Shown piece after piece: positions 7,311 to 15,373 of a stretch of 22,249 nucleotides of DNA. The notes under the pieces are model-generated. The model searched no databases. It was not told the origin of the DNA and saw only the letters and a list, made by a program, of their open reading frames with translations. The stretch spans positions 41,260 to 63,508 of the forward strand of contig PAXL01000013.1 of assembly GCA_002714465.1 (NCBI GenBank), read 5' to 3'. The stretch's first letter is position 1; each line of letters starts with the position of its first letter. The translations under genes were made by a program, and so were the position numbers. This DNA is from Gemmatimonadota bacterium. GTDB taxonomy: Bacteria > Latescibacterota > UBA2968.

Positions 7311-8294
7311 ATGGCGAAGCAGACGATCAAATTGGGCATCATCGGGTGTGGTGGGAATATGCAGCGAGCACATCTGCCGAGGTTCGAGGCGGATGGAGGG
7401 ATCGAGATCGTGTGTGTCTCGGACCCGCAGAAGGAGAATGCCGAGGAGCTGTTGGATGCGTGGGGCAAGGATGCTGCCTACTACGAGAGTTACAACAAGA
7501 TGATCCGCGGCGAGGATATCGAGGCCGTCGTGATCAGCTCACCTCACTCGTTGCACTACGAACAGGCTCGGCTCGCCCTCCAGAAGGGTGCGCATGTCTG
7601 CTGCGAGAAGCCGCTGACGATTTCCTCGCGTCACACGAAGGGCCTGATCGCTTTGGCGGACAAGCGCAAGTGCTACATCCAGGTGGGCTACCAGCGTCAC
7701 TACATGCGCGAGTATCAGCACGCTCGTCAGTTGATCCGCGACGGCGCCATCGGTGAGATTCGTGGCGTCGTCGGGTATGTGACGCAGAACTGGGGAGGTG
7801 CAAGGGGATGGCGTCTGGATCCAGAGCTCTCGGGCGGTGGAATGTTCATGGATACGGGGAGCCACCTCGTGGCTGTCCTACTGTGGCTGACTGGACTGGA
7901 GCCGGCCGAGGTAACCGCTTTCCTGACGAATGCGGGAAAGCAGGTCGACATCAATACAGTGGTAAGCGTACGGTTCAAGGGGAGTGCCGTCGGCACAATT
8001 AACACATTTGGAGATGCGAGCACTCACGACGAGCGGGTGGCCATCCACGGGAGCGAAGGCTCCCTGGTTTTCCACCTGCACAAGTGGGCTGTCAAGTCTC
8101 TACTCCTGAATGACGAACCGGTGAAGGTGCCTGCAAGTGTTAAGGAGACGACCCCGGACGAGGTTTTCTTCGAGTGGATTCGAAACGAAGGACAGGGATA
8201 CTCGCCTCCGGATTACGCCCTCCAGGTGTCTCGTCTGTCGGAAGCGGTCTACAAGGCTGTTGCCGGGAAGAAGCCCATTCGCGTCGCCAGATAG
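7311..8294 (+). CDS. Gfo/Idh/MocA family NAD(P)-dependent oxidoreductase
   Basis: A 327-residue oxidoreductase. The N-terminal Rossmann domain starts with LGIIGCGGNMQRAHLP (8-23), giving the nucleotide-binding glycines, and VSDP (37-40) ends the second strand. CEKP at 98-101 carries the conserved Lys100 of the family. The C-terminal alpha/beta domain contains GGGMFMDTGSHLVAVLLWLTG (175-195), where Asp181 and His185 match the usual catalytic and substrate residues. The family oxidises or reduces sugars, inositols and sugar derivatives. ATG 7311 has AGGGAG eight bases upstream. A TTG two codons earlier is less likely. It opens a four-gene block: the PfkB gene begins two bases after its stop. 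The 107-base gap before it suggests a new transcription unit, although I could not define a convincing promoter. Confidence 0.9.
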   Translation: MAKQTIKLGIIGCGGNMQRAHLPRFEADGGIEIVCVSDPQKENAEELLDAWGKDAAYYESYNKMIRGEDIEAVVISSPHSLHYEQARLALQKGAHVCCEKPLTISSRHTKGLIALADKRKCYIQVGYQRHYMREYQHARQLIRDGAIGEIRGVVGYVTQNWGGARGWRLDPELSGGGMFMDTGSHLVAVLLWLTGLEPAEVTAFLTNAGKQVDINTVVSVRFKGSAVGTINTFGDASTHDERVAIHGSEGSLVFHLHKWAVKSLLLNDEPVKVPASVKETTPDEVFFEWIRNEGQGYSPPDYALQVSRLSEAVYKAVAGKKPIRVAR

Positions 8295-8296
8295 CG

Positions 8297-9175
8297 ATGT
8301 TGGTCAAATCCGTATCGATAGGGGAACTGCTCTACGATGTGTTTCCGGACGGCGAGAGACTGGGCGGGGCTCCGTCGAACTTTGCCTACCACCTTGAATC
8401 ACAAGGCGGCGCTTCATCGTTGGTCAGTGCGGTTGGGGATGACCCTCGTGGCACGTCAGCAATCGATTCCCTTAGAGAATCGGGCGTTGATGTCGGAGGT
8501 GTGACGACAGTCGCCGATAAGCCTACGGGTAGTGTCGTCGTCGAACTGAAGGACGGTCATCCGTCCTACGACATCATTCAGGATGTCGCCTGGGACCATA
8601 TCGATTTGACGGCAGATACTGCCTCCTCCGCCCGGGAAGCCGATTTGCTCTGCTGGGGTACGTTGGGCCAAAGAAGCTGCCGAAGCCTGCAAGCGCATCG
8701 GCAGCTTTTCGATTTGGTGCCGGACACCTGCCTCAGAGTTTGCGACATCAACTTCAGGATGCACTTTCACTCCGAGGAAGTGGTTGTAGACAGCCTTAAG
8801 CGTGCAGACCTTCTTAAATTGAACGACGAGGAAGTGCAAAAACTTCGCGGCTATGTCGGCGGTTTTGCGCAGAACAGGGAGTTCCTCCGGGAACTTCGGC
8901 ATCGGTTCGAAATTCAGACGATCGTGCTGACCCTCGGCTCGGCTGGATGTCGTGTTTGTGCGCATAACACCGACTTCAAGGCACCGGGACTTGAGGTTGA
9001 CGTCGTAAATACGGTCGGGTCAGGGGACGCCTTTACTGCTGCTTTTGTCATGAAGATGCTCAACGGTGCGGATCTCTGGGATTGTGCCTGGCACGCGAAC
9101 AGGGTCGGCGCTTACGTGGCCACACAGGACAGCGGGATGCCTAAGATGCCAGACGAATACAGAGTGATTCACTGA
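8297..9175 (+). CDS. PfkB family carbohydrate kinase, fructokinase-like
   Basis: A 292-residue ribokinase/PfkB-fold sugar kinase. The N-terminal SIGELLYDVFPDGERLGGAPSNFAYHL (7-33) is close to bacterial fructokinases and includes the GG substrate-site motif. PTGSVVVEL and YDIIQDVAWDHI (91-102) are also fructokinase-like. The C-terminal signature VNTVGSGDAFTAAFV (237-251) contains the anion-hole glycines and the catalytic base Asp244. LTLGSAGC (211-218) is the nucleotide-proximal strand. The ATG is two bases after the Gfo/Idh stop, and the stop codon overlaps the ATG of the M20 gene by one base, so translation is coupled on both sides. The in-frame region upstream of this ATG lies inside the previous gene and was rejected as coding. 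The substrate is probably a ketose or a sugar acid derived from the Gfo/Idh step, but this is inferred. Confidence 0.88.
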   Translation: MLVKSVSIGELLYDVFPDGERLGGAPSNFAYHLESQGGASSLVSAVGDDPRGTSAIDSLRESGVDVGGVTTVADKPTGSVVVELKDGHPSYDIIQDVAWDHIDLTADTASSAREADLLCWGTLGQRSCRSLQAHRQLFDLVPDTCLRVCDINFRMHFHSEEVVVDSLKRADLLKLNDEEVQKLRGYVGGFAQNREFLRELRHRFEIQTIVLTLGSAGCRVCAHNTDFKAPGLEVDVVNTVGSGDAFTAAFVMKMLNGADLWDCAWHANRVGAYVATQDSGMPKMPDEYRVIH

Positions 9176-10347
9176 TGGCTTCGGCTTCTGACCTGATCGA
9201 TGCAGAATGGCTTGCTGAGCACACGCTCGCCCTCGTACGGACGCCCAGCGTCACCATGGGCGAAAAGGCAGTCTGCTCACAGTTCGCCGACCTGATGTCG
9301 TCGATTGGGCTTGCGGTAGATGTCCGTGAGGTCACACCGGGTCGGAACAATCTGTATGCACGGGTAGCTGGATCAGGGGACGGTCCTTCGCTCCTGTTCA
9401 ATGGCCATTTGGATACGATCCCAATTGGCGACTGTATCCAACCGGGACGGCAGGGCGATACGGTCTCGGGACGCGGCACGACCGACATGAAGGGCGGGAT
9501 GGTCGCGATGCTGGGGATGGCTAAGGCATTGATGGAGTCGGGGACGAGGCTCAAAGGCGATCTGTGGCTGACCGCAGTCGTGGGCCACGAAGAACCAGTT
9601 GCGGATAAGGACGGGCCAAAGGCCTTGATCGAAGACGTCAAAAGCGGATCGGTTGCCTGCGATCGAATATGCATAGTCGAGGGACGCGATGCGCTTTGGG
9701 TGATGAGCATGGGGTCGATGGTCTGGACGATTCGGCTGACGTCACCTAAAGGAGGGACGCACACGCAGTATGTGCCTTTCTGCGAGAACCCGATCCGGTA
9801 TCTGGGAGACTTGATTCAGCAGATCAGCCGCCGCCAAGAGGAGCTCGGCCGTGGAGACATCCATCCTCTTGCGGGCGCCGAGAGGATCGATGTGGGTATC
9901 GTTGAGGCAGGCGATTACTTCAACCGTACGCCTGTGGTCTGCGAGTTGACCGGAACGCGCAGGTGGGCACCCGGCAGGACTGCCAAGTCGTGTCTGGAGG
10001 AGCTAGACGTCCTTGCAAGTCAAGTAGCCTGTGGAAGCGGTCTGGAGGTCGAGGTCTCCATGGTGCACGAGCGAGAGCCCTTCGAAACACCACAGGATGA
10101 CGCCGCCGTGGCCTCATTTGCCGACGCGCACAGGACTGTAACTGGGGAGGATGTGGACTATGTGGGGATGCGCATCGTTGGGGATGCGAACCTATATGTC
10201 CACGGGACGGGGGTGCCGACCTTCTACTACGGCCCCTCGAACGAGACCGCACACTCCGACTATGAGACGGTCTCAGTCGAACGCCTGGCTTCGGCTGCAA
10301 ACGTTTATCTAGAAGCAGCTCGACGATATTGCGGAGTAGAGGGATGA
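9175..10347 (+). CDS. M20 family peptidase/deacylase (ArgE/DapE/CPG2-like)
   Basis: A 390-residue dinuclear zinc amidohydrolase. The expected ligands and catalytic residues are all visible: His78 and Asp80 in FNGHLDTIP, Asp104 in GRGTTDMKGGM, the Glu139-Glu140 pair in VGHEEPV, Glu169 in CIVEGRDA, and His360 in SNETAHSDYE. The dimerisation lid lies around 185-300. Family members remove acyl groups from amino acids or sugars, or cleave dipeptides. The length is normal. ATG overlaps the upstream TGA by one base. Its own TGA overlaps the ATG of the TauD gene by four bases (ATGA), so it is embedded in the operon. Its presence beside a kinase and a sugar-type dehydrogenase suggests an N-acyl substrate, which is inference. 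Confidence 0.9.
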   Translation: MASASDLIDAEWLAEHTLALVRTPSVTMGEKAVCSQFADLMSSIGLAVDVREVTPGRNNLYARVAGSGDGPSLLFNGHLDTIPIGDCIQPGRQGDTVSGRGTTDMKGGMVAMLGMAKALMESGTRLKGDLWLTAVVGHEEPVADKDGPKALIEDVKSGSVACDRICIVEGRDALWVMSMGSMVWTIRLTSPKGGTHTQYVPFCENPIRYLGDLIQQISRRQEELGRGDIHPLAGAERIDVGIVEAGDYFNRTPVVCELTGTRRWAPGRTAKSCLEELDVLASQVACGSGLEVEVSMVHEREPFETPQDDAAVASFADAHRTVTGEDVDYVGMRIVGDANLYVHGTGVPTFYYGPSNETAHSDYETVSVERLASAANVYLEAARRYCGVEG

Positions 10348-11306
10348 GTCGGCGTCTGGATGAGCACGTACCATATCCGCAGGGATGGAAAGCTGCGGAT
10401 GCAGGTAGCCAGAGTCAGTGGATTTACAGCCTGCCCGCGGAACTCATTCAGGCGTATGCTGCTGGCGTGGGTGAAGAGCTGGACGCGACCGGAAAGCTAC
10501 TAAACTCCTGGAGAAAGTGGTTCGGGCCCGTTCTCGATACCCTGAATGATGGAAGAGGGTTCGTGCTTCTCGACAGGCTACCCGTCGAGAAACTCACGGT
10601 GGAGGAGACAAGACGAGCATACTGGCGTATCGGCCAGTCACTGGGACAACCGATTGAGCAGAACATCGAAGGCACACTTCTGTACGAAGTTCGTGATACA
10701 GGCAGAGATGTCGGCGAAGGGGTACGATTCTCCGTGACGAATGCGGAGAGCTCTTTCCACACTGACGCCGCTTTTGCTGATCAGCCTCCCGAGTTCGTCG
10801 GTCTCCTGAGTCTGCACACGGCCGTAACTGGTGGGCTGAGTCAACTCGTCAGCGCCTACTCACTGCACAATGCTCTTGCAGAAGAGGCTGCTGACGACCT
10901 TGCGGTGCTATACGAACCGTTCAGCTTCGACAGGCGAGGCCAGTTCCGAGCGGGTGAACCAGAAGTGATGGTTGCCCCCATGTTCAAGTGGGACGGAAAT
11001 GAATTAGACACTCGATATCTCCATTATTACATCACCGAAGGTCACAAGTCTGGTCAGTCTCTCACGGCTGACCAGAGCGCGGCTCTAGACAAGGTGATCG
11101 AAATCGTCTCTCGCCCGGACATGCGAGTGGAATTCTCCCTCGAACCGGGGCAGATGATGTTCACGAACAATCACTGGATGCTGCACAACCGAACGGAATT
11201 CGAGGATCACCCTGATCCTGAGAAGCGACGTCGCTACATTCGCCTCTGGCTGGAACGGGGCGGGAACTGCCCGCCTTCACTAGGGCGACGGTGGGCAGGC
11301 AGATAA
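10344..11306 (+). CDS. TauD/TfdA family Fe(II)/2-oxoglutarate dioxygenase
   Basis: A 320-residue oxygenase of the taurine-dioxygenase family. The iron triad is His139 and Asp141 in SFHTDAAF plus His281 in WMLHNRTEFEDHPDPEKRRRY. Arg300 in YIRLWL is the likely 2-oxoglutarate anchor. The N-terminal half has the GFVLLDRLPVEKLTVEE and IGQSLGQPIEQN segments seen in many TauD homologues outside the taurine enzymes proper. ATG 10344 overlaps the M20 stop by four bases. GGAG lies seven bases before it, so I prefer it to the TTG five codons upstream. It ends the four-gene operon, and a 75-base gap follows. TauD relatives act on sulfonates, quaternary amines and other compounds; true taurine specificity is not shown here. 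Confidence 0.9.
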   Translation: MSRRLDEHVPYPQGWKAADAGSQSQWIYSLPAELIQAYAAGVGEELDATGKLLNSWRKWFGPVLDTLNDGRGFVLLDRLPVEKLTVEETRRAYWRIGQSLGQPIEQNIEGTLLYEVRDTGRDVGEGVRFSVTNAESSFHTDAAFADQPPEFVGLLSLHTAVTGGLSQLVSAYSLHNALAEEAADDLAVLYEPFSFDRRGQFRAGEPEVMVAPMFKWDGNELDTRYLHYYITEGHKSGQSLTADQSAALDKVIEIVSRPDMRVEFSLEPGQMMFTNNHWMLHNRTEFEDHPDPEKRRRYIRLWLERGGNCPPSLGRRWAGR

Positions 11307-11381
11307 AGGTTCACATGCAAATCGATCCCTCACTCTAGATGCGGTCCGCGGCATTCGTGGCTGCTTTTCCTAGGCTAAAGA

Positions 11382-12818
11382 ATGGCAGATAGACCAAACA
11401 TACTCTTCTTGATGACCGACCAGATGCAGGGCCGTGTTCTGGATCCTGGTCATGTTTGCCAAACACCGAACTTCGATCGACTCGCTAAACGCGGTATGCG
11501 GTTTCCGCGCGCATACACGCCGAACGCGGTTTGTTCACCGGCGCGTGCAAGCCTCATGACAGGACTGCTACCCAGTACGCACGGGGTTCTCGAGGTGACG
11601 CACTGTGTTGATGACGATCAATGCGTTCTGCGTACTGAGTACCCACACTGGGCCCAAAGCCTTGAAGCCGTGGGATACAATACAGGCTACTTTGGAAAGT
11701 GGCACGTGGAGCGATCGAATGATCTGACGCAGTTCGGTTGGCAGGTGGATGGTGGACAGGCGTCGAGTTTGTATGCGGAGAAGCAAGGCAAGCTTGGTGG
11801 AAACGATCGGGGGAGCTTCTCGCTGGAGCGGACGAATAATCTGCCAGAGGGATATGATCATACACTGCTGTATGCAGTGACAGACAAACCACCGGAGGAA
11901 CGTGGTGTTGGAATTGCAACAGATCTGGGACTCGACTTCCTTAAGGGTCAGTCGGAAGACAAGCCCTGGTCCTGTTTTGTGAGCGTGCTTGAGCCACACG
12001 ATCCGTTCGTTGCAGGGCAGGCTGCCTTCGACCTGTATGATGTCGACGCGATTCCATTGCAACCAAACGTGGAGAACGACCTGATCGGGCAGCCGAATCT
12101 ATATCGAAAGGCCGGGATCACCTGGCTAGATATGGATGAGCGGGAGAAGAAGGAGGCGGCTGCCTGCTACTATGCCTCAATCACGGAGATCGACCAGCAG
12201 TTTGGTCGACTGATCGACCATTTGGAAGAAACTGGCCAGTTTGACAATACGATCGTTATTCTGACGAGCGATCATGGTGAACTGCTGGGATCACACGGTC
12301 TATATACGAAGAATTTTGGGCCGTTTGAAGAGGTGTATCAGATTCCTATGACAATAACCGGTCCAGGAATCCCGGAGGGCGTTGTAAGTGATGCACGAGT
12401 CGGGTTGCACGACTTGGCCCCCACTATTCTGGAACTGCTTGGGGAAGAGACGATTGGCGGCACAGACTCAACCTCTTTCGCCGAAACTCTGGGCGATGCA
12501 TCCGGTGCTCAGGGCGCTTTCAATCGTGGTTTTGCAGAGTATAGCGGGGGTCGTTACCGGATTACCCAGCGTGTCATCTGGGACGGTCCCTGGAAGCTGG
12601 CCTGGAACGGTTTTGACTTCGACGAACTCTACAACTTGGATGACGATCCTTACGAGATGCGCAACCTGATAGACGATCATTCGTATGAGGAGGTAGTGCA
12701 ATCTCTGATGCATTACGCCTGGACTCGTGTACGCGATACGGATGATCGTGCGTTATGGAATTCGCATTATCCTATTCTGCGATTGGCGCCGTATGGCCCG
12801 AATATAGTTGACTCGTAG
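11382..12818 (+). CDS. Sulfatase (alkaline-phosphatase superfamily), cytoplasmic
   Basis: A 478-residue type I sulfatase that would hydrolyse sulfate esters. The formylglycine motif CSPAR (51-55), followed by ASLMTG, is canonical, and Cys51 must be oxidised by a formylglycine-generating enzyme not encoded in this window. Metal and active-site residues visible are Asp13 and Gln14 (LFLMTDQMQ), Lys106 and His108 in YFGKWHVE, and Asp297-His298 in ILTSDHGELLGSHG. There is no signal peptide: the protein begins MADRPNILFLMTDQ, the conserved first strand itself, so it acts in the cytoplasm. The start ATG has only a weak ribosome site. It follows the TauD gene by 75 bases and may be part of the same transcript. 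The substrate, small-molecule or sugar sulfate, is not determinable. Confidence 0.92.
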   Translation: MADRPNILFLMTDQMQGRVLDPGHVCQTPNFDRLAKRGMRFPRAYTPNAVCSPARASLMTGLLPSTHGVLEVTHCVDDDQCVLRTEYPHWAQSLEAVGYNTGYFGKWHVERSNDLTQFGWQVDGGQASSLYAEKQGKLGGNDRGSFSLERTNNLPEGYDHTLLYAVTDKPPEERGVGIATDLGLDFLKGQSEDKPWSCFVSVLEPHDPFVAGQAAFDLYDVDAIPLQPNVENDLIGQPNLYRKAGITWLDMDEREKKEAAACYYASITEIDQQFGRLIDHLEETGQFDNTIVILTSDHGELLGSHGLYTKNFGPFEEVYQIPMTITGPGIPEGVVSDARVGLHDLAPTILELLGEETIGGTDSTSFAETLGDASGAQGAFNRGFAEYSGGRYRITQRVIWDGPWKLAWNGFDFDELYNLDDDPYEMRNLIDDHSYEEVVQSLMHYAWTRVRDTDDRALWNSHYPILRLAPYGPNIVDS

Positions 12819-12894
12819 ACCGATACCTTTCTCCCTGAGTGATGCCATACGTCACCGTGTAAAACACCTTGACGAGGTCCTATTTTCGTAATTC

Positions 12895-12913
12895 AAGTGG
12901 GCAAAGCCCACTT
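12895..12913 (+). repeat. Short perfect inverted repeat between the two sulfatase genes
   Basis: AAGTGGGC (12895-12902) and GCCCACTT (12906-12913) form an 8-bp stem with an AAA loop. No T-tract follows on either strand. It ends 17 bases before the start codon of the second sulfatase, inside its leader. It could be a weak Rho-independent-like terminator, an mRNA stabilising hairpin or an operator, and the sequence does not decide between these. Confidence 0.5.
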
Positions 12914-12930
12914 CTGATCTTGAGAGACCA

Positions 12931-14232
12931 ATGTCAACTCCCAACATCCTCTTCTTCTTTCCAGACCAACATCGCTTCGACTTTGTGGGGTTAAGCCCGA
13001 ACATTCCTGTTCGAACGCCATATCTGGACAGGCTTTCTGAACGCGGAATGACTTTTACGAAGGCGATTGTTCCGTCGCCGGTATGCGCGCCTTCGCGAGC
13101 CTGTATGGCAGCCGGTAAGCGCTACCATCACTGTCGTGTGCCAAACAACGGATTCGATTACCCTCTGGACCAGCCGACTCAGTATCAGGTGCTTCGAGAG
13201 GCAGGATACCGGACGGCAGGGGTCGGTAAATTCGATCTGTCGAAGAACACGCTCGAATGGGGGCTGGACGGGAAACGACTGATCGATGAATGGGGCTTCA
13301 CCGACGGGATCGACAACGAGGGTAAGTACGACGGTACTCGAAGTGGCAAGACTGAACCGCACGGCCCCTATCTGAAGTATTTGTATGACAAAGGGCTGGC
13401 CGAGACCCACCTGCACGACTTTGATCGAGAGAATCGACACGGCTTTCGAGGAACGCACCCGACGCCTCTTCCTGACGAAGCGTATTGCGATAACTGGATC
13501 GCTGAGAACGGTCTGAGTATTTTGCGCGAGTTTTCGAAAGGCCAGCCTTGGTTCATGCAGGTGAATTTCACTGGCCCGCACAACCCGATGGACATCACCC
13601 AGTCGATGTGGGATGCTCGTCCTGATGTGCAGTTTCCGAAGCCGAATGACTCGACCGAGCTCGATCCGGATCAGCATAACGAGATTCGCAGAAACTACGC
13701 TGCAATGATCGAGAACATCGATCGTCAAGTCGGGCGGTTCCTGGATGAGGTCGAAGCGAGAGGTGAACTGGACAATACGTTGGTCGTGTTCAGCAGTGAC
13801 CACGGAGAGATGCTCGGAGACCACAATCGATGGGGCAAGAGTACGTTCTATCAACCCTCGGTCGGGGTGCCGCTGGTTGTCGCGGGGCCGGGCGTCAAGG
13901 CTGGTGTGACGTCCGATGCTCTGGTCGAACTCCACGACATTGCCGCGACTCACTTGGCTGTGGCCGAAGTAGAACCTCTTCCAGAGTCAGATGCACGGTC
14001 GCTCACCTCTCTCCTAGTCGGTGAGACAGACTCGCATAGGGAGGTCGCGGTCTCGGCCCTGAATGACTGGCAAATGATCTGGGACGGGAAGATGAAGCTG
14101 GTTCTCCAGAAAGGTGAGGGGCCGAAATTGTTCGATCTGGAGTCGGATCCGGGGGAGAACTGGAATCTGGCCGCGGAGATGCCAAGAGATGTGGAGCGGA
14201 TGTCGAGGAGGTTGGCTGAAGAAGTGAACTAG
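12931..14232 (+). CDS. Sulfatase (alkaline-phosphatase superfamily), cytoplasmic
   Basis: A 433-residue second sulfatase. The formylglycine motif is CAPSR (52-56). Other active-site residues are Asp12-Gln13 (LFFFPDQHR), Lys100 in GVGKFDL, Asp290-His291 in FSSDHGEMLGDHNRWGK, and Lys303. It starts MSTPNILFFFPDQH without a signal peptide, so it is predicted cytoplasmic. It is clearly divergent from its neighbour: the second signature reads GKFDL where the upstream enzyme has GKWHV, and the central region 110-240 differs throughout. This suggests separate substrates or positions rather than a recent duplication. It begins 112 bases after the first sulfatase, with a short hairpin in the leader. 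The start is the first ATG and aligns with the first conserved strand. Formylglycine maturation must come from elsewhere in the genome. Confidence 0.92.
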   Translation: MSTPNILFFFPDQHRFDFVGLSPNIPVRTPYLDRLSERGMTFTKAIVPSPVCAPSRACMAAGKRYHHCRVPNNGFDYPLDQPTQYQVLREAGYRTAGVGKFDLSKNTLEWGLDGKRLIDEWGFTDGIDNEGKYDGTRSGKTEPHGPYLKYLYDKGLAETHLHDFDRENRHGFRGTHPTPLPDEAYCDNWIAENGLSILREFSKGQPWFMQVNFTGPHNPMDITQSMWDARPDVQFPKPNDSTELDPDQHNEIRRNYAAMIENIDRQVGRFLDEVEARGELDNTLVVFSSDHGEMLGDHNRWGKSTFYQPSVGVPLVVAGPGVKAGVTSDALVELHDIAATHLAVAEVEPLPESDARSLTSLLVGETDSHREVAVSALNDWQMIWDGKMKLVLQKGEGPKLFDLESDPGENWNLAAEMPRDVERMSRRLAEEVN

Positions 14233-14353
14233 AGGAAGATAGAAGGATGATTGTGTAGATACGTTTTGAAATTTCCAGTTTTCGACCGGTGCTCGGAGCG
14301 GTCTGCTGACATCCAAGCAACCCGCTTACTGGAGCAGGTCACAGGTTCGTAAT

Positions 14354-15349
14354 ATGACATACACGGTTTCAGAACTTCGGGAGAGGCTAGACAGGTTGTC
14401 GCGCCTCCAATTTGCCGACCTTCCAACACCGCTGGAGCCTTGTCCGAATCTCACCACAGACCTCGGGCCTGAGATCTTCATCAAACGCGAAGACCAAACA
14501 GGCCTCGCTCTAGGCGGAAACAAAGTTCGCGAGTTCGAATACTCCCTCGCACCGGCTGTCGACGAGAATTTTGATGTCCTTATGCACGGCGCTGCGTCCC
14601 AGTCGAACCAGTCTCGTCTGACCGCGGCAGTCGCTGCAAAGCTTCGCAAGCGATGTGTCGTGGTCGGGCGTCGTGACGCACACGCCGAGCCAGCTCAGGG
14701 GAACCTCTTGCTGACACGTCTTTTTGGTGCAGATGTTCACCTTGTCGAGTCGAATGAGGAACGAGACGGCATCGTTCAGGAGCTCAAGGATGCAGGTCTC
14801 AAGGTCTATAATACGAGCTCTGACGGTTATCTTCTGAGAAGTGTGTCTTACGTAGACGGATTCTTGGAGCTCCACTCTCAGATGGAAGGAGTAGGGATCA
14901 AGCCAAGTGCGATTTACGTCTGCTCAGGGGTGCACACCCACGTTGGCTTGGTGGTCGGGGCAAAGGCACTCGGAGTCGATACGCGGATCCTGGGGATCAG
15001 CCCGAGTCCTCACGACAACGAGTCGAAGAATGGGGAACTGGCTCACGTCGCAGACCGTGTGTGTGAACTGTTGGATCTCGATATCGACTTCTCGGCTGAT
15101 GACATCGAAAGCTTTGGCGAATACGCCGGCGAGGGATACGGTGCTATGACTGATGGGAGCCTGGAGGCTGTTGAGATGTGCGCGCGCAGTGAGGGGCTTG
15201 TCCTAGATCCCGTCTACTCGGGGAAGGCATTCTCAGGGTTGCTCAATCATATTTCGGCAGGGATGTGGAAGCAAGGAGACCAGATTGTGTTCATTCACAC
15301 CGGTGGAACACCTGCATTGTTTGCCTACGCAAGAGAATATGGTCTCTAG
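14354..15349 (+). CDS. D-cysteine desulfhydrase / ACC deaminase-like PLP enzyme
   Basis: A 331-residue fold-type II PLP enzyme. LPTPLEPCPNLTTDLGPEIFIKREDQTGLALGGNKVREFEY (23-63) is the family signature, with Lys57 as the PLP Schiff-base lysine. HGAASQSNQSRLTAA (78-92) is the segment that usually reads QSNHxRQTAA, with a Gln in place of the usual His. The glycine-rich phosphate site near the C-terminus is HTGGTPALF. The family includes D-cysteine desulfhydrase (giving pyruvate, H2S and ammonia), ACC deaminase and L-cysteate sulfo-lyase, and the sequence alone does not choose. Sulfo-lyase chemistry would fit a neighbourhood with sulfatases and a TauD-like oxygenase, but that is inference. ATG 14354 has only a weak AGG upstream. 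The DegT gene starts 24 bases after its stop. Confidence 0.82.
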   Translation: MTYTVSELRERLDRLSRLQFADLPTPLEPCPNLTTDLGPEIFIKREDQTGLALGGNKVREFEYSLAPAVDENFDVLMHGAASQSNQSRLTAAVAAKLRKRCVVVGRRDAHAEPAQGNLLLTRLFGADVHLVESNEERDGIVQELKDAGLKVYNTSSDGYLLRSVSYVDGFLELHSQMEGVGIKPSAIYVCSGVHTHVGLVVGAKALGVDTRILGISPSPHDNESKNGELAHVADRVCELLDLDIDFSADDIESFGEYAGEGYGAMTDGSLEAVEMCARSEGLVLDPVYSGKAFSGLLNHISAGMWKQGDQIVFIHTGGTPALFAYAREYGL

Positions 15350-15373
15350 GCAACGCACCTTAGGAGCCCATGC

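Noticed and set aside
12869..12897. TTGACG as a -35 for the second sulfatase gene
   Set aside because: No acceptable -10 at 16 to 18 bases spacing.
12991..13953. 320-codon open frame on the - strand opposite the second sulfatase
   Set aside because: It lies completely within a gene with all sulfatase motifs, and its translation shows no domain.
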